DNA of 20,957 nucleotides from an uncultured Oscillibacter sp. (GTDB lineage Bacteria; Bacillota; Clostridia; Oscillospirales; Oscillospiraceae). Below are positions 1-6,441 of this stretch, one piece after another. The translations under genes were made by a program, and so were the position numbers. The notes beneath the pieces were generated by a model. The model ran no database searches. It saw nothing but the letters and a program-made list of their open reading frames with translations, and was not told the origin of the DNA. Positions within the stretch are counted from its first letter, which is position 1; every line of letters begins with the position of its first letter. The DNA lies in NCBI GenBank assembly GCA_900551885.1, contig URXS01000025.1, forward strand, positions 1 through 20,957. Direction: 5' to 3'.

Positions 1-707
1 GCGGCATCATCGGCGGCGTGGTCAGCGGTGTCAGCACCTTTGTAATCGCCCTGATCTTCTCCTTCTACATCCTGATGCAAAAGGAAAAGCTCTCCCGCCA
101 GGGCCGGCAGGTGATCTATGCCCTGCTGCCGCCCCGGCGGGGAGACCGGCTGCTGGAGATCCTCCGGCTGGCAAGCCGGACCTTTTCCAGCTTCCTCTCC
201 GGCCAGTGCCTGGAGGCCTGTATTCTGGGCACGCTGTTCGTGGTGGCCATGACCCTCTTCCGCATGCCTTACGCTCTGCTGGTGGGCGTGCTGGTCGCCC
301 TGACGGCCCTGATCCCCATTGTGGGGGCCTTCATCGGCTGTGGCGTGGGGGCGCTGCTGATCGCCATTGACGACCCCTGGAAGGCCCTGTGGTTCATCGT
401 GCTGTTCCTGGTGCTGCAGCAGGTGGAGGGGAACCTGATCTATCCCCATGTAGTGGGCTCCTCCGTGGGATTGCCCTCCATCTGGGTGCTGGCCGCCGTG
501 ACCCTGGGCGGCAGCCTCATGGGCATTCTGGGAATACTGATCTTCATCCCGCTGTGCTCCGTGCTGTACGCCCTGTTCCGGGACTTTGTGAAGCGGCGGC
601 TGCGGCAGCGGGGGGTGCCGGAGGAGAAGTGGCGGGAGGCGCCATCACTTATGGAGCGGAAGCCCGCCCGGCAGGCAAGACCCGCCAAAAAGCCCCCGGC
701 TAAATAG
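1..707 (+). CDS. AI-2E family (PerM/YdiK/TqsA-like) membrane protein, 5' truncated by the window edge
   Basis: The reading frame is open to the first bases of the window, so the true start lies upstream and only the C-terminal part (about 230 residues) is seen. The visible protein alternates hydrophobic stretches (FVIALIFSFYILMQ; CILGTLFVVAMTLF; LLVGVLVALTALIPIVGAFIG; a stretch beginning LWFIVLFLVLQQVEGNLIYP; GSLMGILGILIFIPLCSVLYAL) with short loops. The ALIPIVGAFIG and QQVEGNLIYPHVVG segments are hallmarks of the AI-2E transporter/PerM family, whose members export autoinducer-2 or small solutes or act as antiporters. The substrate cannot be told from sequence. The tail is basic (RKPARQARPAKKPPAK), as expected for a cytoplasmic C-terminus. 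The gene ends just before a strong terminator and converges on the PIN-like gene. The family call is firm; the transported substrate is unknown. Confidence 0.88.
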   Translation, partial: GIIGGVVSGVSTFVIALIFSFYILMQKEKLSRQGRQVIYALLPPRRGDRLLEILRLASRTFSSFLSGQCLEACILGTLFVVAMTLFRMPYALLVGVLVALTALIPIVGAFIGCGVGALLIAIDDPWKALWFIVLFLVLQQVEGNLIYPHVVGSSVGLPSIWVLAAVTLGGSLMGILGILIFIPLCSVLYALFRDFVKRRLRQRGVPEEKWREAPSLMERKPARQARPAKKPPAK

Positions 708-748
708 CGGGGGTCAGGCGAACCCACGGCCGGCGGTGGTAAATGAAT

Positions 749-790
749 AAAAAGCGGGAAGGCAATCTTCGGATTGCCTTCCCGCTTTTT
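749..790. terminator. Bidirectional intrinsic terminator between convergent genes
   Basis: A perfect 19-base inverted repeat (749-767 with 772-790) closes on a TTCG tetraloop. Its outer ends are A5 on the left and T5 on the right, so it works as a rho-independent terminator on both strands. It sits between the stop of the AI-2E protein (707) and the stop of the minus-strand PIN-like gene (810). Confidence 0.95.
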
Positions 791-809
791 GCGAACCGCA
801 TGAAACCGA

Positions 810-1982
810 TTACTGGGCCAGATACGCCAGCTCCCCTTTCAGCCGGGCGATCTCCTCCACGGTCCTGGCGTAATTTCTTTCGTTGTTGGATATTTGCTGC
901 TGAATATGTGGGGGCATCTCCCGTCCCACGTATTTTCTCTTCAGGGTGCGCGTCATATTGACTCGTTTTCTGTTCTTTGCTTTCAAAACATCGATCTGCT
1001 CCTGCAGAGCAGCGGGGAGATTTTCTTCCGGTTCAGACGAAATGGGGAGATGGTAATTGTAGCGATAGTTATATGGCTGAATGGCTGTTTCTATCTCCTG
1101 ACGGAATGTTTTGGCCAGAAAAATCGGAAACGTGTGCTTGACTTCGTTGATGACGCTCTGGTCGATGTCTCCGCCGCCGCTCTTCACCCGCTGGATGAAG
1201 GAAGTCATGTTGTACATGTGGAACCGTTGCCCGGTCACATCCAGGAACTCCTTCCGCAGCTCCACGCGGGGGCCTATGGTCTCTCCGTGAAGGATACTCC
1301 ACCAGTCTTCCTTCTGGTCGTGGGTGACGTAAACGATGTCCTTTTGCTCCGCCTTGGCGTACCGCAGGATCTCCTTCCAGATGATCAGGTCCCCATAGGC
1401 GTTGTTGTCATCTGCGCCTCCGGCTTTGGGGGCGTCCTTGTAACCGGGCGGGACCCTCTTGGCGTAGCGCTTCGCTCCCTCGGCCCGGATGGTGTCCAGC
1501 TCTGTGTCTGTGAAGCCTGTACCCACTTTGCTGTCATACAGCTCCAGCAGGGTGTTCAAAATGGCGTCGTCGCTGCTGCGTTCCACCAGCAGGTTCTTCT
1601 GCCGGATCTCGTCCAGCCATGTTTTGATCTGCTCCACCAGAGATTGCAGCTCCTGGTATTCCGCGTCGTCGTCCTTGAACCGCAGGGCCTTGGTGCAGGT
1701 GTCGAAAAACTTCTGGGACTCGTCCTGAAGGGCCTTGTACTGGTTCGTGGCCTCGTAGATCACCTCCGGGCGCCGTTTCATGAACTCCTGTGCCACATGG
1801 CGGGGCATCCAGATCCTGTCGGAGAGCTGCCGCATGGCCTCGATCAGGGCGTCCCGGGTCTTTTTGGAATAGCGGTAGAGATTGAGGTAGACGTTGGTGT
1901 CGAACACGAATGTGGCGTGCTCCCACAGCGCCGCCTTTTCCGCGTCGGTCAGCTCGATATATTCACGGATCGCACTTTTCAT
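810..1982 (-). CDS. PIN-like domain nuclease-type protein (PIN_8-like)
   Basis: A 390-residue protein. The N-terminal half matches the PIN-like fold: strand plus first acidic residue in FVFDTNVYLNLYRYS (Asp28), then VAQEF (Glu66), then a PPGYKD...GDLIIWKEI block (Asp198) and VTHDQKEDWW (Asp222/Asp226). These acidic residues are where PIN-family RNases hold Mg2+ or Mn2+. The spacing, the PPGYKD motif and the KEDWW motif fit the long PIN-like subfamily (PF18476) rather than the short VapC toxins. The C-terminal third (about 270-390) is charged and probably helical, ending in a coiled-coil-like segment, with no recognised domain. The start is supported by GGAGGT five bases upstream. No antitoxin-like partner is adjacent. 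It is probably a soluble cytoplasmic ribonuclease-type protein, but its target and role (defence, stress or RNA turnover) are not shown by the sequence. All key acidic residues seem present. Confidence 0.8.
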   Translation of the reverse strand: MKSAIREYIELTDAEKAALWEHATFVFDTNVYLNLYRYSKKTRDALIEAMRQLSDRIWMPRHVAQEFMKRRPEVIYEATNQYKALQDESQKFFDTCTKALRFKDDDAEYQELQSLVEQIKTWLDEIRQKNLLVERSSDDAILNTLLELYDSKVGTGFTDTELDTIRAEGAKRYAKRVPPGYKDAPKAGGADDNNAYGDLIIWKEILRYAKAEQKDIVYVTHDQKEDWWSILHGETIGPRVELRKEFLDVTGQRFHMYNMTSFIQRVKSGGGDIDQSVINEVKHTFPIFLAKTFRQEIETAIQPYNYRYNYHLPISSEPEENLPAALQEQIDVLKAKNRKRVNMTRTLKRKYVGREMPPHIQQQISNNERNYARTVEEIARLKGELAYLAQ

Positions 1983-2113
1983 AAGGACCTCCAGTTATGC
2001 GGGGTGTACCGGCGGCAGGGATGGTGTCCGGACGCTCCGTATATGCGGTACCGGGAGCAGCGGTCCTGCCGGCCAGAATCCACCGAAATGCCGGATAAAC
2101 ACTTCCATGGTAA

Positions 2114-2142
2114 AGAATACCAGATTTTTCCCGCTTTTTCAA
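2114..2142 (-). promoter_or_regulatory. Putative sigma-A promoter of the PIN-like gene
   Basis: On the minus strand TTGAAA (2142-2137) is followed by a 17-base spacer and TATTCT (2119-2114). The predicted transcript would start near 2107 and carry a leader of about 125 bases before the PIN-like start codon. The rest of the 303-base divergent intergenic region holds a 7-bp inverted repeat (CCGGGAA GGA TTCCCGG, 2161-2177). I see no convincing plus-strand promoter for the cassette at 2286. Confidence 0.5.
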
Positions 2143-2285
2143 CCGCTTTTCCCCTTTCACCCGGGAAGGATTCCCGGTGCGGCGGCACCCGGCCAAGCAT
2201 GTTCCCTGGGTGCATATCGGCCGGTACGGCGGCATATTCTTTTCCAGGCGGTCAAGCCGTCCAAGCGGAAAGGATGTGAAAAGGC

Positions 2286-2516
2286 ATGGGAGAAGATACC
2301 TGGAATGCGCTTTTCAGCGGCAGACGGTTCATCACCGATCTGGGCCGCAGCGAGGAGGCGGAGGTGGAGGGCGTTCTCACCACCGTCGACCGGTATGCCG
2401 TCTGGGTCCCCCAGGGAGCGGGGCACCAGATCGAGGAGGTAGGCCCGGATCTGGACGAGCTGTGCCGGCGCTACGGCATTCCGGAGAGGGACGTGTGTTC
2501 CCTGGTGAGGAGGTAA
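2286..2516 (+). CDS. Small acidic hypothetical protein, first gene of the DUF2589/HNH cassette
   Basis: A 76-residue protein that I do not recognise. It begins MGEDTWNALFSGRRFITD, has an acidic middle (SEEAEVEGVLTTVDRYAVWVPQG) and ends in a probable helical C-terminus (DLDELCRRYGIPERDVCSLVRR). No membrane segment or signal peptide is visible. It is judged real because a GGAAAGGA-type ribosome site precedes the ATG, it stops only four bases before the start of the next gene, and the two share a tight operon layout. Its consistent position ahead of two DUF2589-like proteins suggests a dedicated partner or chaperone, but that is inference. Function unknown. Confidence 0.65.
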   Translation: MGEDTWNALFSGRRFITDLGRSEEAEVEGVLTTVDRYAVWVPQGAGHQIEEVGPDLDELCRRYGIPERDVCSLVRR

Positions 2517-2520
2517 GGGC

Positions 2521-2925
2521 ATGAAACTGGAGGAACTGATGGCCTCACTGGGCAACTCGGTGCAGCAGGCCCAGTGGGCGCTGGAGCAAATGGGCGTACG
2601 GCAGTACATGTCCTATTTTGATGCCGCCGGGGAGGGGACGAACGCCTCCCTCCGCCCGAAGACAGTTTCCTTTTTCCTGCCGGGAAAGGAGGACCAGGCG
2701 GTGGAGCTGCCTGTGCTGGCCCTGTGCAATCACGGGCGAATGTCCTTTGATCAGGTCACCATCCGCCTGAACGTGGCCCTGGACATCCCCGCCGACGGAG
2801 GCGGCCTGGAGGCCACACCGGTGGCCGCGGGAGAAGGAGGGCACCAGATCGAACTGGCCTTCCGGCTGGGAGAGCCCGCCGAGGCCATCTCCCGCTTCAG
2901 CGACGCGGTGGGACAGATCCTCTAA
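2521..2925 (+). CDS. Hypothetical protein, probable distant DUF2589 relative
   Basis: A 134-residue cytoplasmic-looking protein. The N-terminus is helical (MKLEELMASLGNSVQQAQWALEQMG). The segment LPVLALCNHGRMSFDQVTIRLNVAL lines up by eye with the DUF2589 core of its downstream neighbour (APLLSLVPVPAFVMDEATVNFSMEV). The C-terminal helix (GEPAEAISRFSDAVGQIL) lines up with the neighbour's QPAEGMARLTSIFASVIEPI. So the two genes look like diverged copies of one fold, one short and one long. GAGGAGG (2506-2512) sits eight bases before the ATG. It lies four bases after the 76-aa gene and 54 bases before the DUF2589 gene. No catalytic motif is visible. The relation to DUF2589 is a visual inference and would need a profile comparison. 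Function unknown. Confidence 0.72.
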   Translation: MKLEELMASLGNSVQQAQWALEQMGVRQYMSYFDAAGEGTNASLRPKTVSFFLPGKEDQAVELPVLALCNHGRMSFDQVTIRLNVALDIPADGGGLEATPVAAGEGGHQIELAFRLGEPAEAISRFSDAVGQIL

Positions 2926-2979
2926 GCACTGCCGCGGGAGACCGCGTAGTGACAGAATAATGAAGGAGGTCACATCAAT

Positions 2980-3549
2980 ATGGCGGAAGTCAGTAAAGAG
3001 ATGATCGGTTTACCACTGGGGTTGCTGATCGCACAGCCGATCATCGAGGTGGCGAAAGGCCAGGGAGAGCTGTGCAAGGTCTATCTGGATACGCTGTTTA
3101 AAATCGCTTTCAATGAAAAGGGCGAGACCAAGACCATCAAATTCCGGCTCAACCGGCCGGTGGTGGGGAGTAACGGGGAGACCAAGCTCCAATCCTGCGA
3201 CGTGGAGGCGCCCCTCCTGTCCCTGGTCCCGGTGCCAGCCTTTGTCATGGACGAGGCAACGGTGAACTTCTCCATGGAGGTCAAGAATCAGGATGTGGAG
3301 AAGGAGGATACCACCAGCCAGACCGGCACCGATATCAGCTTCTCCGCCTGGGGCTTCAAGGCGCAGATCAGCGGCAAGGTCACCACTGACCGGGAACACA
3401 CCCGCTCCACCGACAAGTCGGCCAAGTACGAGATCTTCGCCCGGGCGGTTCAGCAGCAGCCCGCGGAGGGAATGGCAAGGCTGACCTCCATCTTTGCCTC
3501 GGTCATTGAGCCCATCTCTGCCCAGAGCGGCGGAGGAGGCGGCCAGTAA
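2980..3549 (+). CDS. DUF2589 domain-containing protein
   Basis: A 189-residue protein with the typical DUF2589 (PF11655) layout: an N-terminal helix (LPLGLLIAQPIIEVAKGQGEL), a beta-rich core with VEAPLLSLVPVPAFVMDEATVNFSMEV, a second charged strand region (FKAQISGKVTTDREHTRSTDKSAKYEI) and an amphipathic C-terminal helix (PAEGMARLTSIFASVIEPI) ending in a Gly-rich tail. No signal peptide or catalytic residues are visible. The family has no established function as far as I know. AAGGAGGT (2963-2970) lies nine bases before the ATG, the strongest ribosome site in the cassette, so this may be its most highly expressed member. The stop codon shares one base with the ATG of the HNH gene (TAATG), which implies translational coupling of the two proteins. 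A structural or binding role next to the nuclease is inferred. Confidence 0.85.
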   Translation: MAEVSKEMIGLPLGLLIAQPIIEVAKGQGELCKVYLDTLFKIAFNEKGETKTIKFRLNRPVVGSNGETKLQSCDVEAPLLSLVPVPAFVMDEATVNFSMEVKNQDVEKEDTTSQTGTDISFSAWGFKAQISGKVTTDREHTRSTDKSAKYEIFARAVQQQPAEGMARLTSIFASVIEPISAQSGGGGGQ

Positions 3550-4208
3550 TGTGCCAATGGTGTGGGGACCCCACCTGTATAGACGGAGAGAAATGCCATC
3601 ATGCCCTGAAACGGAATCCCCTGACCAACAGCAATACCTTCAGCGCCGCCCGCCGGCGGATCGAGCGGGCAACGGGCAGCCCTGTGCGCATGAGCCCCGG
3701 TGCTTTCTGGGCAGGAAGGCGGCCCGGATTCGTTCCGGGTGTCCGGGATGCGGTGGTGAACCCCGCCGGAGGTCCACCTGTCTGTTCGCTGTGCCACCAG
3801 CCGATTGCCCCTGGTGAGGGGCAGGCCGATCACATTACGCCCTGGCAGGAGTATACACAGAACAGTGCGAAGGCCGCCATGCAGGAGCACGGACAGAGCT
3901 GGTCGGGCGGGGCGATCCCGGAGGATTTCGCTCGGGTCATGAGCAGTGACCCCCGGAATCTGCAACCGGCCCACGCCGCCTGCAACCAGCGTAAAAGCGA
4001 CTCCACTGGCGCCCACAGAGCTGGAGAGACCCGGAGAAGGAGAGGAGAGGAGGAACGGCAGGAGCGAGAGGAGCGGCGGCGGAAGGAGGCCCTCAGGAGC
4101 CAGGCCCTGCGGGAGGCATGGAAAGCCACCAGACCGCGGGATGACCCGTTCAGACGGCGGGGCCGGGATCCCGATCCGGACCCGGACGGCAGCGGTATCC
4201 TGGCGTAA
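3549..4208 (+). CDS. HNH endonuclease with N-terminal Cys-rich motif
   Basis: A 219-residue protein. The HNH core is clear: C79-x2-C82, then D94-H95 (QADHITPW), N137-L138, H142, C145-N146 and K149. This is the beta-beta-alpha-metal fold that cuts DNA, with a structural zinc site formed by the cysteines. A second Cys cluster lies at the extreme N-terminus (C2, C5, C10, C16 and H17/H18) and looks like another zinc-binding unit. Residues 19-78 carry no known motif. The tail (about 155-219) is very rich in Arg and Glu and then Asp/Pro, probably a disordered nucleic-acid-binding or coiled region. The gene begins inside the stop of the DUF2589 gene and is the last of the cassette. No secretion signal is seen. 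Host defence, mobile-element or toxin roles are all open. The nuclease class is firm, the biology is not. Confidence 0.85.
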   Translation: MCQWCGDPTCIDGEKCHHALKRNPLTNSNTFSAARRRIERATGSPVRMSPGAFWAGRRPGFVPGVRDAVVNPAGGPPVCSLCHQPIAPGEGQADHITPWQEYTQNSAKAAMQEHGQSWSGGAIPEDFARVMSSDPRNLQPAHAACNQRKSDSTGAHRAGETRRRRGEEERQEREERRRKEALRSQALREAWKATRPRDDPFRRRGRDPDPDPDGSGILA

Positions 4209-4283
4209 GGATGCCGGGAATCGGAACTGACCGGAGAAAAAACGGGACCAGTATTCTCCAGTAAAAACGCAGCCTGACAGAGG

Positions 4284-4325
4284 AACCCCCGTGGGAGGGA
4301 CGAACGTCCTTTCCACGGGGGTTTT
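4284..4325 (+). terminator. Intrinsic terminator after the DUF2589/HNH cassette
   Basis: AACCCCCGTGG (4284-4294) pairs with CCACGGGGGTT (4313-4323), and an inner stem with two GU pairs closes the hairpin. TTTT follows at 4322-4325. It lies 76 bases after the HNH stop codon and closes the cassette. Confidence 0.85.
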
Positions 4326-4510
4326 CGCCTCTGCTGCGATGGAGCCTGACCGTGCATGTCTGCCTGGTATCCTTTGCCTGTGCTGCTGGGGGAGGACGGG
4401 CGTTTTCAGACGGCAGAGCCAGAGCGGTGCCCATGCTGGTCTTCCATGTGGCCGTGTCAATACCCGAAAAGGTGTGCCAGGCAACTATGCCCCGCCGGAG
4501 GCGCCGGATG
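4326..4510. other. Intergenic stretch with no recognised feature
   Basis: Between the cassette terminator and the orphan hairpin I see no gene, promoter or repeat that I can support. Open frames here have poor starts and no ribosome sites. This is part of the longest gene-free stretch of the window (4209-4716). Confidence 0.6.
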
Positions 4511-4562
4511 AAAAAAGGCGCATGTTCTTCCAGCCGTTCAAATGCTGGAAAACATGCGCCTT
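4511..4562 (-). terminator. Orphan minus-strand hairpin terminator
   Basis: A 19-bp stem with a single bulged C (4527) joins 4515-4534 to 4544-4562 around a 9-base loop. On the minus strand it is followed by six T (complement of 4511-4516), the form of a rho-independent terminator. It stands about 115 bases beyond the terminator of the tRNA-Leu gene and has no gene directly ahead of it. It may be a backup terminator, the end of an unrecognised small RNA, or the relic end of a lost gene. Confidence 0.65.
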
Positions 4563-4676
4563 GGACCATCAGAACCGTATGGATGACAGCCATGTCAGAT
4601 CTGTACGCACCCCCAAACCCGGCGGAAGCAGTTGCGGGTTGGAGAGAAAGAGCAGCAGAATTGCCCTGACCTTTGC

Positions 4677-4713
4677 AAAAAAAGCCGGAGCAAGCGATAT
4701 GACGCTTGCTCCG
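4677..4713 (-). terminator. Terminator of tRNA-Leu
   Basis: CGGAGCAAGCG (4686-4696) and CGCTTGCTCCG (4703-4713) form a perfect 11-bp stem with a 6-base loop. On the minus strand it ends in a run of T (complement of A at 4677-4683). It begins four bases beyond the CCA end of the tRNA. Confidence 0.9.
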
Positions 4714-4716
4714 ACG

Positions 4717-4803
4717 TGGTGCCGGTGGTGGGACTCGAACCCACACGGTATCGCTACCAACGGATTTTGAGTCCGTCACGTCTACCAATTCCATCACACC
4801 GGC
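4717..4803 (-). tRNA. tRNA-Leu (anticodon CAA)
   Basis: Read on the minus strand, the 87-base gene has acceptor arms GCCGGTG (4803-4797) and CACCGGC (4727-4721), discriminator A, and an encoded CCA end (4719-4717). The anticodon stem ACGGA/TCCGT encloses the loop CTCAAAA, giving anticodon CAA (4769-4767) for UUG codons. The T arm GTGGGTTCGAGTCCCAC is canonical. A long variable arm (class II tRNA) supports Leu. Confidence 0.96.
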
Positions 4804-4819
4804 CAATAACCGCTTCCCT

Positions 4820-4848
4820 ATTATACAAGAAGATGCGTGGGAATTCAA
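4820..4848 (-). promoter_or_regulatory. Promoter of tRNA-Leu
   Basis: On the minus strand TTGAAT (4848-4843), a 17-base spacer and a consensus TATAAT (4825-4820) lie directly upstream of the tRNA. Transcription would start some 10 bases before the mature 5' end. Confidence 0.8.
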
Positions 4849-4962
4849 GTGCGGATTTTTCATTTTTCACCGGTTGCGGGTAGGGAGGGCAAAAAGGAAG
4901 CACAAAACGATTTCGCAAAAATGAACAGATCGTAAAATGGTGGGAAAAATCCAAAGAAAAGC

Positions 4963-4991
4963 TACACAAACCGGGGCGGACGTGCTATCAT
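4963..4991 (+). promoter_or_regulatory. Possible promoter of the lipoprotein / two-component operon
   Basis: TACACA (4963-4968), a 17-base spacer and TATCAT (4986-4991) lie about 60 bases ahead of the lipoprotein start. The -35 match is weak, so this is a tentative call. The rest of 4804-5051 shows only the tRNA promoter. Confidence 0.4.
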
Positions 4992-5051
4992 ATATGAGTT
5001 GAATTCTGCAAATTCGCGCCTGTGCGCGACTGGAGAGAAGGGAGGCGCCCT

Positions 5052-6416
5052 ATGAGGCATCTGCTTCGCCTGGCCTGCCTGGGATTGATGGCGGGTGTGC
5101 TGGCGCTTTTTACCTGCGGCTGCGGCTTTACCTTTTCACCGGATGATCTGTACAGCCTGCCGTCCCTGCCCACCGAATACACGGAGCTGAACAACTGCAT
5201 CAATCAGATCATCAACAGCGGCGCCGAGTACGCCGCGCCGATCTCCGGCACCAATATCCAGCCGGTGCAGATGAAGGACCTGGATGGTGACGGCCAGCAG
5301 GAGGCGGTGGCCTTCTTCCGCAATTCCGCCGATGAAAAGCCCCTGAAGATCTGCATTTTCACCGCTGTGGGAGATACTTATGAGCAGACCGCCGTCATTG
5401 AGGGCAGCGGTACCGCCATCTACAGCATTGAGTACAACGACCTGGACGGCGACGGTCGTCAGGAACTGATCGTGGGCTGGCGGGTCAGTACCGACGCCCA
5501 GGCCTTGACAGTCTATTCCCTCCGGACCGGCCAGCCGGAGGAGCTGATGCTTACCAATTACGTCAAGTACGCCATCACGGATCTGAATCAGGATGATCTG
5601 TGGGAACTGGTGGTGCTGCGTTCCGATGAGGAGGGCAGCGGCCTGGCCGACTACTATTGCTGGCAGGAGGGTGGCGTTCTGAATCTGACCTCCAGCGCCC
5701 GGATCTCCAGTACCATGGCTGAGCTCAGCGGCCAGCAGGGACGGGTGCACAAGGGCACCCTGCGGGACGGTGTGCCCGCCCTGTTCATCACTGGAGTGGA
5801 GGACTCCGTGTGGGCCGTCACTGATATTCTGGCGGAACGGGAGGGAGAGCTCTGTAACCTTCTCCTCTCCGACATTACCGGTGTCTCCGGGGAGATCGTG
5901 GCCTATCAGGGCCTTGTCCCCACGGACATCAACAACGATGGCATCACGGAGTTGCCGCAGCCGGTGGTGACACTGGGGCAGGACAATTCGGGCAGCGGCC
6001 AGTGCCAGTGGGTGAACTGGCGGACCTATGACAGCGCCGGTGTGGTGACAACGGCTCTGAGCACCTATCACAACATGGAGGACGGCTGGTATCTGCAACT
6101 GCCGCAGCAGTGGCAGGGCCGGGTCGTGGCGAACCGTTCCGTGGGACTGGACGAGGCCGTGGTGACTTTTTCCATCCGGGGGGAAACTGTGGAGGAGCCG
6201 GCTCAGGAGTTTTTGAAGATCACGACCCTCACCGGCTCCAGCCGGGAGATCAAGGCCACCCGCGGCGGGCGGATCATCCTGCGGCGGCAGGTGGAACGGA
6301 TTTTCACCGCCGAGCTGCTGGAGGCCAACGAGACCTGGGAGTACGGGATTACGGAGGATGAGATCCAGGCGGCCTTCAACCTGATTACAACCGAGTGGAT
6401 AACCGGCGACAACTGA
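5052..6416 (+). CDS. Lipoprotein with FG-GAP/VCBS-like Asp-rich repeats
   Basis: A 454-residue protein with a signal peptide (MRHLLRLACLGLMAGVLALF) followed by TCGCG, where Cys22 or Cys24 could be the lipidated residue, so it is probably anchored outside the membrane. Four segments resemble calcium-binding FG-GAP/VCBS propeller loops: DLDGDGQQEAVAFF (about 76-89), DLDGDGRQELIVGW (about 130-143), DLNQDDLWELVVL and DINNDGITELP. The first two have full DxDGDG cores and the later ones are degenerate. The ATG at 5052 is chosen over an in-frame GTG at 5022, because GGGAGG precedes it at the right distance and the signal peptide starts there. The response regulator follows 25 bases later, so this is probably one operon and the lipoprotein may feed a surface signal to the kinase (inferred). 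Ligand unknown. Confidence 0.82.
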   Translation: MRHLLRLACLGLMAGVLALFTCGCGFTFSPDDLYSLPSLPTEYTELNNCINQIINSGAEYAAPISGTNIQPVQMKDLDGDGQQEAVAFFRNSADEKPLKICIFTAVGDTYEQTAVIEGSGTAIYSIEYNDLDGDGRQELIVGWRVSTDAQALTVYSLRTGQPEELMLTNYVKYAITDLNQDDLWELVVLRSDEEGSGLADYYCWQEGGVLNLTSSARISSTMAELSGQQGRVHKGTLRDGVPALFITGVEDSVWAVTDILAEREGELCNLLLSDITGVSGEIVAYQGLVPTDINNDGITELPQPVVTLGQDNSGSGQCQWVNWRTYDSAGVVTTALSTYHNMEDGWYLQLPQQWQGRVVANRSVGLDEAVVTFSIRGETVEEPAQEFLKITTLTGSSREIKATRGGRIILRRQVERIFTAELLEANETWEYGITEDEIQAAFNLITTEWITGDN

Positions 6417-6441
6417 CTGCCGGGAAAGGATAAGGAGTACT

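Noticed and set aside
894..2279. Long plus-strand open frame (461 codons) opposite the PIN-like gene
   Set aside because: It is antisense to a protein with clear PIN motifs, has no ribosome site and has a composition typical of a shadow frame in high-GC DNA.
4200..4810. Attachment-site repeat from the tRNA-Leu 3' end
   Set aside because: I looked for a second copy of the tRNA 3' segment near the nuclease cassette and upstream of the PIN gene and found none longer than a few bases.
4150..4863. 237-codon minus-strand open frame across the tRNA-Leu gene
   Set aside because: It runs through the tRNA and its terminator and has no ribosome site or domain.
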